Assembly: GCA_005808865.1 (NCBI GenBank)
Contig: SYKU01000293.1
Span: 1 to 32,299 of the forward strand
Direction: 5' to 3'
DNA: 32,299 nt
Source: Acidobacteriota bacterium
GTDB taxonomy: Bacteria > Acidobacteriota > Terriglobia > Bryobacterales > Bryobacteraceae
The translations under genes and the position numbers were made by a program. Position 1 is the first letter of the stretch. Each line of letters begins with the position of its first letter. This document shows, in pieces, positions 15,114 through 23,942 of the stretch. The notes under the pieces were generated by a model. That model was given only the letters and a program-made list of their open reading frames with translations. It was not told the origin of the DNA and did no database searches.

Positions 15114-18100
15114 ATGCGCTTTTCGACCAGGTTCGTCGTCCTTCTTCTGCCCGCGGTTCTTGCCGCTCAGGACACCCGGGGTATTATCTCGGGTACGGTA
15201 ATCGACACTCAAGGAGCTACGGTCGTGGGCGCCGGGGTGACGGTAACCAATACCGGCACCGCGACGGTGACCAGGTTGAAGACGAACCCGAGCGGCTACT
15301 ACGAGGCTCCGCTTCTTCTGCCGGGCATTTATTCGGTGTCTGTGGAGATGGCTGGATTCAAGAGAGTGGTGCAGTCGGGAGTCACGTTGGGTTTGGGCGA
15401 TCAACTGAAGGTGAACGTGCAGTTGGAAGTGGGAGGGGTGACGGAGTCGGTGACGATTTCGGCTGAGGCGCCGATGTTGGAGACGAGTTCGGTGAGCACG
15501 GGGCGGAGCATGACGAACCGCGAGGTGATGGACCTGCCGGTGATCGGCAATAACGTGATGGCGCTGGCGCGGATGGCGCCGGGTGTGCAGGTGCCAGGCA
15601 CGACGCAGTTTTTGGTGCAAGGGCAGGTGGGGGGCGGGTCGGCGTACAACTCGCCGGGTGCGGTGGGAGGGAATGAATGGTCGATTGACGGGGCTTCGAC
15701 GAACGGGACGGATCGACGGGCGTCGATCATGCCGAGCCCGGACGTGATTGATGAGTTTAAGATTGAGACCTCCAATTTTGATGCTTCGTTTGGCCACGCG
15801 ACGGGGTTGGGTATTTCGATGTCGACGAAGGCGGGCGCCAATCAATTTCACGGGACGAGCACGTTACAGTTCATCAACCAGCGTTGGAACGCGGCGTCGT
15901 TTTTTGTGAAGCAGGCGCGCTGGGCGCAGGTATCGGCGCTGAATACGGCAGGCAATACGGCGGAGGCGCGGAGACTGGCGGATTCGCCGATGCTGAATTC
16001 GGGCAAGACGCTGAACTACCAGGCGACGATCAGCGGGCCGGTCCATATCCCAAAGGTTGTGGATGGCCGGAATAAGCTATTTTTCTTTCTGGGCTTTTCG
16101 GAGCTGAAGAATCGCCAATCGGCGCGGCCGAGCGAGATCAACCATACGGTGCCTACGGCGGCGATGCGGAACGGCGATTTTTCGGATTTGTTGCGCGTTG
16201 ACGCGGTTCGTTACCAGGTGTACGATCCGGTTTCGACGCGGCCGGATCCGGCGCGACCCGGCCACTGGGTTCGTACTCCGTTTCCTGGCAATATCCTGCC
16301 GCAGGCTCGTCTGCGGAACCCGATCTACGACTTTTACGCGAAGCGAATGCCACTGCCGAACGTTGACACGACGGGCCGGGACCCGATTAACAATTATCTG
16401 GCGACGGGCATGCCGAACAATGTGGATTACCGATCGTGGAACAACCGGATCGACTATCAGGCGACCTCCAATCATCGCTTCTTCTTTCGGTGGTTTAAGA
16501 GTGACTTTCTGGAGGGGGCGCAGGATTACACTTACGAAACAGAGCGCGGACTGTTGAACTGGGACGAGAAGCGGCCGGCCGTCAGCGCGGCCGCCGACTG
16601 GACGTTCGCGGCGAGCGCTTCGACGGTCTTCAACGTTACGGTGGATACGAATTGGTTTCTGCTGCAGAACCAGCGGTTGGGCACGCGGAAGTATAAGCCG
16701 AGCGATGTGGGGCTGCCGGCGTACATGGATGCCAAGTGCGGCGCCAGTTGTGTGATGCCGCGGATTGTTTTTCCTGGGATGACGCATTGGAACGGCGATA
16801 TGTACATGGGAGTGCAGGTGGACCCAGGGACGAAGGGCCGGCAGCAGGCCGTGAAGTTTAATACGACGCACATTCGGGGCGTCCATTCCCTGCGTGCTGG
16901 AGTCGATTTCCGGCAGCATTTCCGGACGCAATTACAAAACGGCGGACTCACTTCGGGCGTGTTTAATTTTGGGAATAACTATGTGCGGAAGGATGAAGAC
17001 GGATTCGTTCCGGCGGCGAGCCTGGGGCTGGACTGGGCGACGTTTATGCTGGGAATTCCGACGGCGGCGTCGGTGGATACGAACGACAACTTCGCACTGA
17101 CGAGCCCGTACTATGCGTGGTTTGCGCAGGATACGTGGCGAGTGACGCGTAAGTTGACGGTTACGCTTGGTTTGCGTATGGAGTATGAGCAGGGTCCGAC
17201 GGAGCGGTATAACCGCGCATTGACTTACTTTGATCCGAAACTGGAGCTGCCGATAGCCGCGGGAGCGCAGGCGGCCTATGCGCGCAACCCGCTGCCGGAG
17301 CTGCCGGCCAGCCAGTTTCTGGTGCGGGGTGGTAGTGTTTACGCCGGGGTGAACGGGGCGTCGCGGCGATTGTGGCGGAACGAGCTGATGTGGCTGCCGC
17401 GCGTATCGGCGGCTTGGCAGGGCAACGACAAGACAGTGATCCGCGGAGGTTACGGGACTTACTACGACACGCTGAACGTGATGAATCAAGGGGCGAACCA
17501 ATATGGTTTTGCGCGGGCGACGACGACGAACCTGACGAACGATTTCGGGACTACTTGGAACGCCGGGAATCCTGGGGCCGGCATCTCTCCGCTGACGGAT
17601 CCGTTTCCGGTGCGGGCAAACGGAACTCGCTTTGATGTGCCGTTGCGCGACGCGCTGGGTTCGATGGCGCGGGCGGGCCAGGGGTTCACCTTCACTGACT
17701 TCGATCGGCAGCATCCGCGGGTGCAGCGATGGCGGGTTGGCGTACAGCGAGAGATTTCGAAGGACATGATGATCGAGGTGGCTTATTGGGGCCAGCGGGG
17801 GGATCGGGTGCCGCCGGCGACCAACACGCGGTTGGATTTTTTGCCGGAGGGTTACTGGAACAAGTCGAACAGGCGGAATAACGCGCTGGCGAATGAGTTG
17901 AACCGGAACGTGCCGAATCCGTTTCTGTTGAGTAACTTCGAATCGCTGCGGACGTCCAGTCCGGTGCTTTACCAGCACCTGTCGACGTTGGGACGGTTCA
18001 CGAGCCCGACGATTCCGAAGAACCAGTTGCTGCGGGACTTTCCGCAGATGAATGGGCTTTTAAGCGCCACAGTCCCGACCGGAAAGGCGAGCACGCATTC

Positions 18101-18785
18101 GCTGGAGGTGAATTTTCAACGGCGGTTTGCGCGGGGGTTCAATCTGAATGCCTCGTATGCGAGAACGCGGCAGACCCGTTTTGACATTCTGGAAAATGAG
18201 TTTAACCAGGAGCCGTCGGTGTGGTGGCCGAGTGATACGGCGCGTCCGAACCGGTTCACAGTGACGGGGATCTACGAGCTGCCTTTCGGCAAGGGCCGGG
18301 CTTTCCTGGAGAGCGGGGTGGCCAACGTGTTGCTGGGTGGATGGCAGATGGCGGCGACGTACGAGTTCCAGAATGGCCCGCAGCTGGCTTGGGGGAACCT
18401 GTTCTACAACGGCGACATCGGCAAGCTGGAAGCGGACGCTTCGTTGGGTGGGAGCAAGACGTACGAGCGGTGGTTCGACAGCAGCCTGCCGTTTGAGCGG
18501 GTAGCCAGCAATCAACCGGCGGGATTTCAGACGCGGGTTTTCCCTCGCTTTTTGAATGGGCTGCGGGCGGATGGGTTGAACCAATGGAATTTGAACGTTT
18601 TGCGCGAGTTCAAATTTGCGGAGCGGGTGCGGTTCCAAGTGCGTGGCGACGCAATCAACTTGATGAACCGTTCGCAGATGAATCCGCCGGATTTGAATCC
18701 GACGTCGACCAATTTCGGGCGGATCACGAGCCAGACGTCGTCTCTGAACAGGATGTACCAGGTGCAGGCTCGGTTCGTGTTTTAG
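15114..18785 (+). CDS. TonB-dependent receptor-like outer-membrane protein with carboxypeptidase-regulatory-like domain
   Basis: A 1223-residue acidobacterial Oar-like receptor. The ATG at 15114 follows GGAG with 8-base spacing and starts the signal peptide MRFSTRFVVLLLPAVLAAQ; the GTG at 15063 is less likely. Residues about 20-110 are a CarboxypepD-reg-like beta-sandwich (GIISGTVIDTQGATVVGAGV, NPSGYYEAPLLLPGIYSVSV). A plug-like region follows (EVMDLPVIGNNVMALARMAP, GNEWSIDGASTNGTDRRAS), then a long beta-barrel with periodic Tyr/Trp/Arg strands, closing with MYQVQARFVF, a terminal-Phe outer-membrane signature. It probably imports large oligomers or binds the surface; the substrate is unknown. 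From about 15390 on, codons end in G unusually often (GTG, GCG, GGG, CGG) compared with flanking genes. This hints at a different origin. The gene is intact but bracketed by transposase remnants. Confidence 0.9.
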   Translation: MRFSTRFVVLLLPAVLAAQDTRGIISGTVIDTQGATVVGAGVTVTNTGTATVTRLKTNPSGYYEAPLLLPGIYSVSVEMAGFKRVVQSGVTLGLGDQLKVNVQLEVGGVTESVTISAEAPMLETSSVSTGRSMTNREVMDLPVIGNNVMALARMAPGVQVPGTTQFLVQGQVGGGSAYNSPGAVGGNEWSIDGASTNGTDRRASIMPSPDVIDEFKIETSNFDASFGHATGLGISMSTKAGANQFHGTSTLQFINQRWNAASFFVKQARWAQVSALNTAGNTAEARRLADSPMLNSGKTLNYQATISGPVHIPKVVDGRNKLFFFLGFSELKNRQSARPSEINHTVPTAAMRNGDFSDLLRVDAVRYQVYDPVSTRPDPARPGHWVRTPFPGNILPQARLRNPIYDFYAKRMPLPNVDTTGRDPINNYLATGMPNNVDYRSWNNRIDYQATSNHRFFFRWFKSDFLEGAQDYTYETERGLLNWDEKRPAVSAAADWTFAASASTVFNVTVDTNWFLLQNQRLGTRKYKPSDVGLPAYMDAKCGASCVMPRIVFPGMTHWNGDMYMGVQVDPGTKGRQQAVKFNTTHIRGVHSLRAGVDFRQHFRTQLQNGGLTSGVFNFGNNYVRKDEDGFVPAASLGLDWATFMLGIPTAASVDTNDNFALTSPYYAWFAQDTWRVTRKLTVTLGLRMEYEQGPTERYNRALTYFDPKLELPIAAGAQAAYARNPLPELPASQFLVRGGSVYAGVNGASRRLWRNELMWLPRVSAAWQGNDKTVIRGGYGTYYDTLNVMNQGANQYGFARATTTNLTNDFGTTWNAGNPGAGISPLTDPFPVRANGTRFDVPLRDALGSMARAGQGFTFTDFDRQHPRVQRWRVGVQREISKDMMIEVAYWGQRGDRVPPATNTRLDFLPEGYWNKSNRRNNALANELNRNVPNPFLLSNFESLRTSSPVLYQHLSTLGRFTSPTIPKNQLLRDFPQMNGLLSATVPTGKASTHSLEVNFQRRFARGFNLNASYARTRQTRFDILENEFNQEPSVWWPSDTARPNRFTVTGIYELPFGKGRAFLESGVANVLLGGWQMAATYEFQNGPQLAWGNLFYNGDIGKLEADASLGGSKTYERWFDSSLPFERVASNQPAGFQTRVFPRFLNGLRADGLNQWNLNVLREFKFAERVRFQVRGDAINLMNRSQMNPPDLNPTSTNFGRITSQTSSLNRMYQVQARFVF

Positions 18786-18889
18786 GGCCTCAACATCTGG
18801 ATTCTGCACGTTCCTGGCAGGAAATCGTCAGCGGTATGCGCCGGAGCCAATGTTGATGGGTCTTTGGTGTGCTTTTTGAGGAGGCTCCA

Positions 18890-19330
18890 ACTTTTCGGCC
18901 TGGGCCGCAATCTGAAATTACCGGACTGCTCCGCCAACTACGGTGATTGGTTGACGAGCGTGGAACGTCCGTTGGCCGCGGGGCGGCGGGTGGTATTGAT
19001 TACCGATTCGTATTTTGAGTCGAACGGGGTGGGACGCTGTGCCAGGAGTATGTGGATTTTGCGCGAAGGCGTGATCTGCCTTTTTTTGTGCCTGCGGCGG
19101 CGAAACGACGGGATTCCGGACGAAAGGGTCCGATGCAGGAGTTGGAGTTGCGGCGCGGCCCGCTTTCGTTTCCGGTGGAGCGGTTGCGCGAGTTTCGACC
19201 GGACCTGGTTCACATAACGGGCTCGGGGGATGTGAGCATACTGGGGTTTTGGGCGTCCAATCTGGTCGGAGCGCCGATGGTGGCTTCCCGGCACACGAAT
19301 GTGCACGAGTACGCCGATTTGCGAGTTGGT
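18890..19330 (+). pseudogene. Glycosyltransferase (GT4-like) N-terminal fragment, frameshifted
   Basis: The plus strand reads PLAAGRRVVLITDSYFESNGVG, the usual first strand and glycine-rich loop of GT4 enzymes. After one frameshift it continues TLCQEYVDFARRRDLPFF, then ELELRRGPLSFPVE, RLREFRPDLVHITGSGDVSI, LGFWASNLVGAPMVASRHTN and VHEYAD. The text then stops at a transposase remnant. The expected remainder (nucleotide-sugar-binding C-terminal domain) is absent. A piece between LSFPVE and RLREF also seems missing compared with the family. It follows the TonB receptor by about 100 bases and shares its G-ending codon style, so the two may have arrived together. Confidence 0.65.
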
Positions 19331-19350
19331 GTTGTAAGCCCAAATCGGCG
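19312..19350. repeat. Perfect 10-bp inverted repeat at the glycosyltransferase/IS junction
   Basis: CGCCGATTTG at 19312-19321 and CAAATCGGCG at 19341-19350 are exact reverse complements separated by 19 bases. They lie where glycosyltransferase similarity ends. It could be an IS end, a remnant terminator or chance. Confidence 0.5.
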
Positions 19351-19439
19351 GAATTGATCCAGTACGGATAATCAACGAGAGCAGCCCAAGGTAGGGTCGG
19401 GGGGGCCAAGAACTGCCTTTTGAAAATCAACATCGGCCT

Positions 19440-19860
19440 CGGTGGCGAAGCAGCCAAGCCCTGGCCGGCACCCTCATCGACGATTACAGCCGGGCGATGG
19501 CTGGGTATTTTCTCTTGTCCTAAGACCCGTCCGCGTTGCCACATCCTTGGCGCTGCGTCACGCAATCTGGCCCAAAGAGGATTCGCACTGGGTTGTGTGG
19601 GGCATCCCCGAGGTGTTTACACGGACAATGCCAGCGACTTCACATCCAATCATTTGGAACAAGCAGGCGCGGCTCTGAAGATCCGGCTGGCCCTTTCCAT
19701 TCCTGGCACGCTACGGGTCGTGGCCGCATCGAACGGCTTTCTCGACCTTGAACGAGATGTTCCCATGCGAGTTGGACGGCCATGCTCCGGCGGGCATCTT
19801 GCGCGGACGCTGCCGTCAGCGTTGAAGGCGAAACATGCCGAATAATCCTGACGGAAGTGG
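19440..19860 (+). pseudogene. Mu-like/rve transposase catalytic-core remnant
   Basis: Several frames together give TLIDDYSRAMAGYFL (first Asp), VATSLALRHAIWPKEDSHWV, VWGIPEV, YTDNASDFTSNHLEQAGAAL (second Asp), KIRLALSIPG and GRGRIERL (the Glu of the DDE triad). These are followed by LNEMFPCELDGHAPAGILRG. This is the rve core of a Mu/Tn552-like transposase with at least four frameshifts, so it is inactive. The N-terminal DNA-binding part is not attached here; a fitting one is found at 14820-15056. Confidence 0.7.
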
Positions 19861-19937
19861 GCAACTTGATTCCGAAAATTACAAACGGGGAGAACCGCGC
19901 TCCTCGCGTGGCCGCTGTTCTCAGGTATCATGGCGAC

Positions 19938-21050
19938 GTGACGAGCGCTTACTACGCCGCTGGACACATGGACGACGCGGCGTCTCTCGATTCGGTCCTG
20001 GAGTTGTTCGACGCGTGGAATCCCGGCTATAGCTTGCGTGCCGGGCACGTTCGCGCCGAGGAAGAATGGCAGTCCCTCCGGCATGGGCGGGTGCGCTGGA
20101 TTCAGGAAGGCAGCGGCGAGATTTGGCTGGCCAGGGGTTATCGGACCAAGGAGGGTGACGGCCAACCTCTTCCTCCGGAATATGAAGCGGAGAAAACGCC
20201 TCCCGAGTGGGCGGCCGCCGTGCGTTACGCCGCTACACAAATGGACTCCTTCAGCGGAGAGTTGCGCGCCGCCATTTCGAGCATCTGCTCACGGTTACGG
20301 GGAGACCGTTACACCGGCGACGCGGCGAACGATCTTTGGGCTTGGATCGAGTACGAGGGCGTCCCGTCGGACCGTGCATTTGGCGATTTCATCGCGCTGT
20401 TTGAAGCTCTTTACGACCAGGTCGGTTTCTCCGTCAGGAAGTTTTCGGGGTGGGAAAGGGTCCAGGCGGGCGACCAGATAGTGGTGGGAGAGGAACCGCT
20501 TCGGGTACGGGGAAACTTTCGCTATTGGGAGATCGCGACGCCGTCGCCGATACGTCACATCCCGGCGGTGCGGCGACTACGTTATTTGAAAGACACCGCG
20601 GGCGGGTGCAACTTCGAATGGAACGCGTTCCGGCGGATGCCGCTGACTTACTATGCGAAGCGCGGAGTCACCGCGGAGAATCCGGATGGCGTGAATCAGG
20701 TGAACGCCCATTTCGTCAATATCGCGGCAGAGACCTCCAGAGCGCATTACCATCCGCGGCGAGCCGTCGGCGGAGGCAAGCCTCAAGGCGAGTTCTATTT
20801 CGCCGCTGACCCAGGAGTTTACGGACTTTCGACCTGCGGAAGATCCCCGGGCCTGACGTTGTGGCCCGAAGTCGAGGAAGGAAATGCCGATCTCAGCGAG
20901 CACGTACATGTGCCATTGCGACCGGGATCGGTGGTCTACATTACGCCGGGTACGGGTCACCGAGGTGTGGATGTGTTCGCGAACGTAGTGGTACTGCCGG
21001 GGTACAAGCCTAAGAATCAGATCTTCATTGCCGAGCGATCGGATTCCTGA
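19938..21050 (+). CDS. Hypothetical protein with cupin-like C-terminal part
   Basis: A 370-residue protein I cannot name. The GTG at 19938 is my preferred start because the upstream part of the ORF (from 19782) overlaps the transposase remnant; an ATG at 19968 is possible. The N-terminal part has AWNPGYSLRAGHVRAEEEWQ, RVRWIQEGSGEIWLARGYRT and an aromatic string DLWAWIEYEGVPSD. The C-terminal third looks like a beta-barrel of the cupin type: AHFVNIAAETSRAHYHPRRA (His-rich first strand), GEFYFAADPGVYGLSTCGR, HVHVPLRPGSVVYITPGTGH and VFANVVVLPGYKP. The His residues could hold a metal. An enzyme or sugar-binding role is possible but unproven. It has no signal peptide and appears intact. Confidence 0.7.
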   Translation: MTSAYYAAGHMDDAASLDSVLELFDAWNPGYSLRAGHVRAEEEWQSLRHGRVRWIQEGSGEIWLARGYRTKEGDGQPLPPEYEAEKTPPEWAAAVRYAATQMDSFSGELRAAISSICSRLRGDRYTGDAANDLWAWIEYEGVPSDRAFGDFIALFEALYDQVGFSVRKFSGWERVQAGDQIVVGEEPLRVRGNFRYWEIATPSPIRHIPAVRRLRYLKDTAGGCNFEWNAFRRMPLTYYAKRGVTAENPDGVNQVNAHFVNIAAETSRAHYHPRRAVGGGKPQGEFYFAADPGVYGLSTCGRSPGLTLWPEVEEGNADLSEHVHVPLRPGSVVYITPGTGHRGVDVFANVVVLPGYKPKNQIFIAERSDS

Positions 21051-21068
21051 ATCCCCGTCACTTCGTGC

Positions 21069-21395
21069 TCATGCCCGCCCCGGCTGCGAACGACATAGCC
21101 AGGACAGGCTGATTAAGCAGGATGCCACCGCTCGACTGACAGCGCAGAATCGACAAGTGACGCGGATCGGGATGCACGATCGTGACGCAGGGATCATCGA
21201 GCCAGCGGGCCAGGAGATCGAGGGGCCTCCAGGGATAGTGGACGCTGGAACAGGCCCGGTCAGCCGAAGGAATGGGGAAGTTCCTTCCACGGCAGGCCTA
21301 CTGCCGTCCGGACAACACTCGGGGCTTCGCCTTGTGGAGCATGGAGCGTCCTGGTTGACGGCGTAGGTTAAAAAGTTGGCGTCGAGAATAATCAC
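21069..21395 (-). pseudogene. PIN-domain toxin (VapC-like), frameshifted
   Basis: The minus strand starts MIILDANFLTYAVNQDAP, a standard PIN start with the first acidic active-site residue. The frame then degenerates. In another frame PWRPLDLLARWLDDPCVTIV and HPDPRHLSILR match the middle of VapC proteins. The last acidic region (normally TDAHLAALA) is not recognisable. In an intact protein this would be an RNase toxin. The start overlaps the end of the upstream antitoxin remnant by four bases. Confidence 0.6.
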
Positions 21396-21697
21396 TCACC
21401 CAGCATTGGCTTTCGGGCGAGTTCCTCGTCTTCCAATGCGCCGGCAATTGGACGGTGCTTTGTCCCAACGAAGCTCTTGTCCATACCCATCCGGAACGGT
21501 TTCCGCACGAACCTGCCGGCACGCGTAGCGCTTGCCCCTGCGCAGCCCGGTCCGCTCGGCTTCGTTAGGGCCTCGCTGAAAGAGATCGCACGCTCCCTCA
21601 TGGCGTCCGCAGCCCTGCCTCGGCAGGGCACACCTTTTGCAAGCGTGGTGTCGAAACAGAATCCGGCAATCTCCTCAACCCGGCGAAGATTCAAAGC
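21392..21697 (-). pseudogene. VapB-like antitoxin remnant
   Basis: The minus strand reads RTALNLRR near the 5' end, then MRERAISFSEALTK and at the end IAGALEDEELARKPMLGE. VapB antitoxins of this group have a ribbon-helix-helix start (RTTL.LDD), ISFSEALN in the middle and an end like LEDEELLRKM.LGK just before the PIN toxin. The middle part matches only after frame changes, so the gene is broken. Together with the toxin remnant it is a decayed type II toxin-antitoxin pair. Confidence 0.5.
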
Positions 21698-21851
21698 CGT
21701 GCGGTCAAGCCAGCCTCACGGCATCCGGTCGAAGCCGATATCGCTGACCGCCGAATGCTGAAAGCTCGCGTTGAGCCGCGCGGCTTCCAGGCCTCCGAAA
21801 TCTCTCAGGTTCACACACGTGTCGAGCCAATTCAGATGCGATCATGGTTCT

Positions 21852-22283
21852 ATGCCTCCACAGAACTACCAGAACCACCGCCGGCTCGTGCCCGGATTTT
21901 TGACGCTGCTGAGCGTCCTCTTGTTGACTTTCATCGGCGCCTGCGTAAACCTTTACCAGTCGTTCGGCGATCACCAGCGGATCTATAGCGCTTCGCTGAT
22001 TTTAGTGCTGACCGCATGCACCTTCTTCGCGGCCGCGTTTGGTCGCGTGTTCGCCCTCGGGGCGCAAGACCGCGCGATCCGCCCGGAAGAGAATCTGCGT
22101 CACTACGTGTTGACCGGCCGGCTCCTAGATCCGCGCTTGAGTCCGAAACAGATTGTCGCTCTGCGATTCGCGTCCGACGAAGAGTTCGTGGGGCTTGCCC
22201 AAACCGCCGCCGAACAGAACATGGCTCCCGACGCGATCAAGCGCGCCGTGAAGAACTGGCGGCCGGATACCTACCGCGTCTAA
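21852..22283 (+). CDS. DUF6526 family membrane protein
   Basis: A 143-residue protein. The ATG at 21852 gives the characteristic start MPPQNYQNHRRLVPGF; the ORF start at 21771 adds an unlikely leader. Two transmembrane helices follow (FLTLLSVLLLTFIGACVNLY and ASLILVLTACTFFAAAFGRV). Then comes a cytoplasmic part with DRAIRPEENLRHYVLTGRLL, DPRLSPKQIVALRFASDEEF and AIKRAVKNWRPDTYRV, the usual layout of DUF6526 proteins. No function is established for the family as far as I know. It lies 31 bases upstream of the secretin gene on the same strand, so the two may be co-transcribed. Confidence 0.8.
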   Translation: MPPQNYQNHRRLVPGFLTLLSVLLLTFIGACVNLYQSFGDHQRIYSASLILVLTACTFFAAAFGRVFALGAQDRAIRPEENLRHYVLTGRLLDPRLSPKQIVALRFASDEEFVGLAQTAAEQNMAPDAIKRAVKNWRPDTYRV

Positions 22284-22314
22284 ACGGAAGCCCCGGCCGG
22301 AGCGTCATGATAGT

Positions 22315-23928
22315 GTGCTAGTCCGTAGAAGCGTTTGCGTCCAAACTGCGTGTCTCCTTGCACTCGCATGGACGAGCGTCGCGCCGCTCGCGGCTCAGAC
22401 GGCTGTTTCCGTGTATCAGGAGGGGCGGAAGGCCGAGCGTGCCGGAGAAATGGCCCGTGCCTACCTGCTCTATTCACAGGCCGCGGTTCTCGACCCTGAT
22501 CGCAAGCTCTACTGGCTTCGGAGCCAGGCCGTGCGAACCCGCGCCGCGCTTCAGGCCAAGCCGGTTCCCCCTCCCTCTGCTCCTGTGCCGGTTGAAGAGG
22601 AGCTTGCTGTCGAGCCGGCCGAGCCTTTTACCGCGATGGAGATTGACGACGCGCGCAAGCCTCTGCCACCCACCGAGCTCAAGGCCTCGGCTGACCGTAA
22701 GGATTTGGACATCAAGGGAGACGCGAAGGTGTTGTACGAGCAAGTCGCCCATGCCTTTGGGCTCGATGTCGTCTTCGACGGTGAGTTTCAACCCGGTCCA
22801 TCGATACGCTTTCAGATGGGACAGGCCGGTTACCGCGAAGCCCTCCGCGCGCTCGGACTCGCCACTGGGACCTTCCTCATTCCGCTGTCGGACCGCTTGT
22901 TCCTGGCAGCGAAAGACACGCAGCAGAAGCGGCAGGAGATTGAGCCGGTCGTGAGCCTGATCATTCCTATTCCGGAAGCGGTGACGGTTCAGGAAGCCAC
23001 GGAAATGGGGCAGGCCGTCCGTCAGGTGATGCAGTTCGCCAAGTTCCACGTGGACGCCGGGAGGCGCATGATCCTCATCCGCGACACGGCCCCGAAAGCA
23101 ATGCCCGCGGTCGGAATTCTCCAGGACCTGATGTCGCGCCGGCCTGCGGTCTCCATCGAACTGCAGTTCCTGGAAGTGGCCCGGAGCGAGCTTCTGACCT
23201 ATGGTCTTCGCATGCCCACACGCTTTCCCGCGGTCAGCCTGTCGACAATCCTGAACAACCTTCCCTCGTCTGCCGAGGGCCTCGGGCGGTTGATTCGCTT
23301 TGGCGGCGGACAGGCGGCTTTCGGGATCGGGATCGCCGATGCGGCCATCGTCGCGGAGCTGAACAAGTCCAATTCGTCCAACCTGTTACGTGTGGAATTG
23401 CGTTCTCTGGATGGACAGCCGGCCACTTTCCATATCGGGGACCGCTATCCAATCCTCACCAGCGGTTACTTCGGCATTATCGATACCCCCGGGCAGGTTT
23501 TCCAACCCCCGCCTTCCTTCAATTTCGAAGACCTCGGCGTCGCCTTGAAAGTCACGCCGAAGATCCACGATGGCCAGGAAGTGACGCTCGAAATCGAAGC
23601 CGAATTCAAAGTTCTGGGAAGCGAGAGTTTCAATGGGATACCCACGATCTCAAACCGCAAGGTTACCTCGCGCGCACGCCTGCGCAGCGGCGAGTGGGGT
23701 GTCGTAGCGGGAATGATGAATGCCACCGAGGCGCGGAGCTTTAGCGGGATCGCCGGCCTCTCGACCCTGCCAGGCATTGGTCCTCTCATGCGAAAAAATG
23801 AACGGAACCGCGGAGACGGCGAGGTTATAGTGGTCCTGAAGCCCGTGATCCTCGGCTTGCCGGCCAACGAGTTTGTGACGCGCTCGTTTCGCGTCGGAAC
23901 CGAGACGAAGCCGCTCGCGCGATTTTGA
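22315..23928 (+). CDS. Secretin-family outer-membrane protein (GspD/PilQ type)
   Basis: A 537-residue secretin-like protein. The GTG at 22315 begins the signal peptide MLVRRSVCVQTACLLALAWT (cleavage near LAAQ). Residues about 30-80 form a TPR-like hairpin (VYQEGRKAERAGEMARAYLL). Residues about 125-205 are an STN-type domain (VLYEQVAHAFGLDVVFDGEF). An N1-like domain follows, ending RRPAVSIELQFLEVARSELL. The secretin pore region is LRVELRSLDGQPATFHIGDR, FNFEDLGVALKVTPKIHDGQ, VTSRARLRSGEWGVVAGMMN and GIGPLMRKNERNRGDGEVIV (final strand with the typical GLG-like loop). It would form a gated outer-membrane channel. No other secretion or pilus gene is in the window, so the system it serves is unknown. 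Confidence 0.9.
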   Translation: MLVRRSVCVQTACLLALAWTSVAPLAAQTAVSVYQEGRKAERAGEMARAYLLYSQAAVLDPDRKLYWLRSQAVRTRAALQAKPVPPPSAPVPVEEELAVEPAEPFTAMEIDDARKPLPPTELKASADRKDLDIKGDAKVLYEQVAHAFGLDVVFDGEFQPGPSIRFQMGQAGYREALRALGLATGTFLIPLSDRLFLAAKDTQQKRQEIEPVVSLIIPIPEAVTVQEATEMGQAVRQVMQFAKFHVDAGRRMILIRDTAPKAMPAVGILQDLMSRRPAVSIELQFLEVARSELLTYGLRMPTRFPAVSLSTILNNLPSSAEGLGRLIRFGGGQAAFGIGIADAAIVAELNKSNSSNLLRVELRSLDGQPATFHIGDRYPILTSGYFGIIDTPGQVFQPPPSFNFEDLGVALKVTPKIHDGQEVTLEIEAEFKVLGSESFNGIPTISNRKVTSRARLRSGEWGVVAGMMNATEARSFSGIAGLSTLPGIGPLMRKNERNRGDGEVIVVLKPVILGLPANEFVTRSFRVGTETKPLARF

Positions 23929-23942
23929 ATCCGGCGACTGGA

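Noticed and set aside
16077-17978. Long minus-strand ORFs opposite the TonB receptor
   Set aside because: Arg/Pro/His-rich shadows of a clear outer-membrane receptor.
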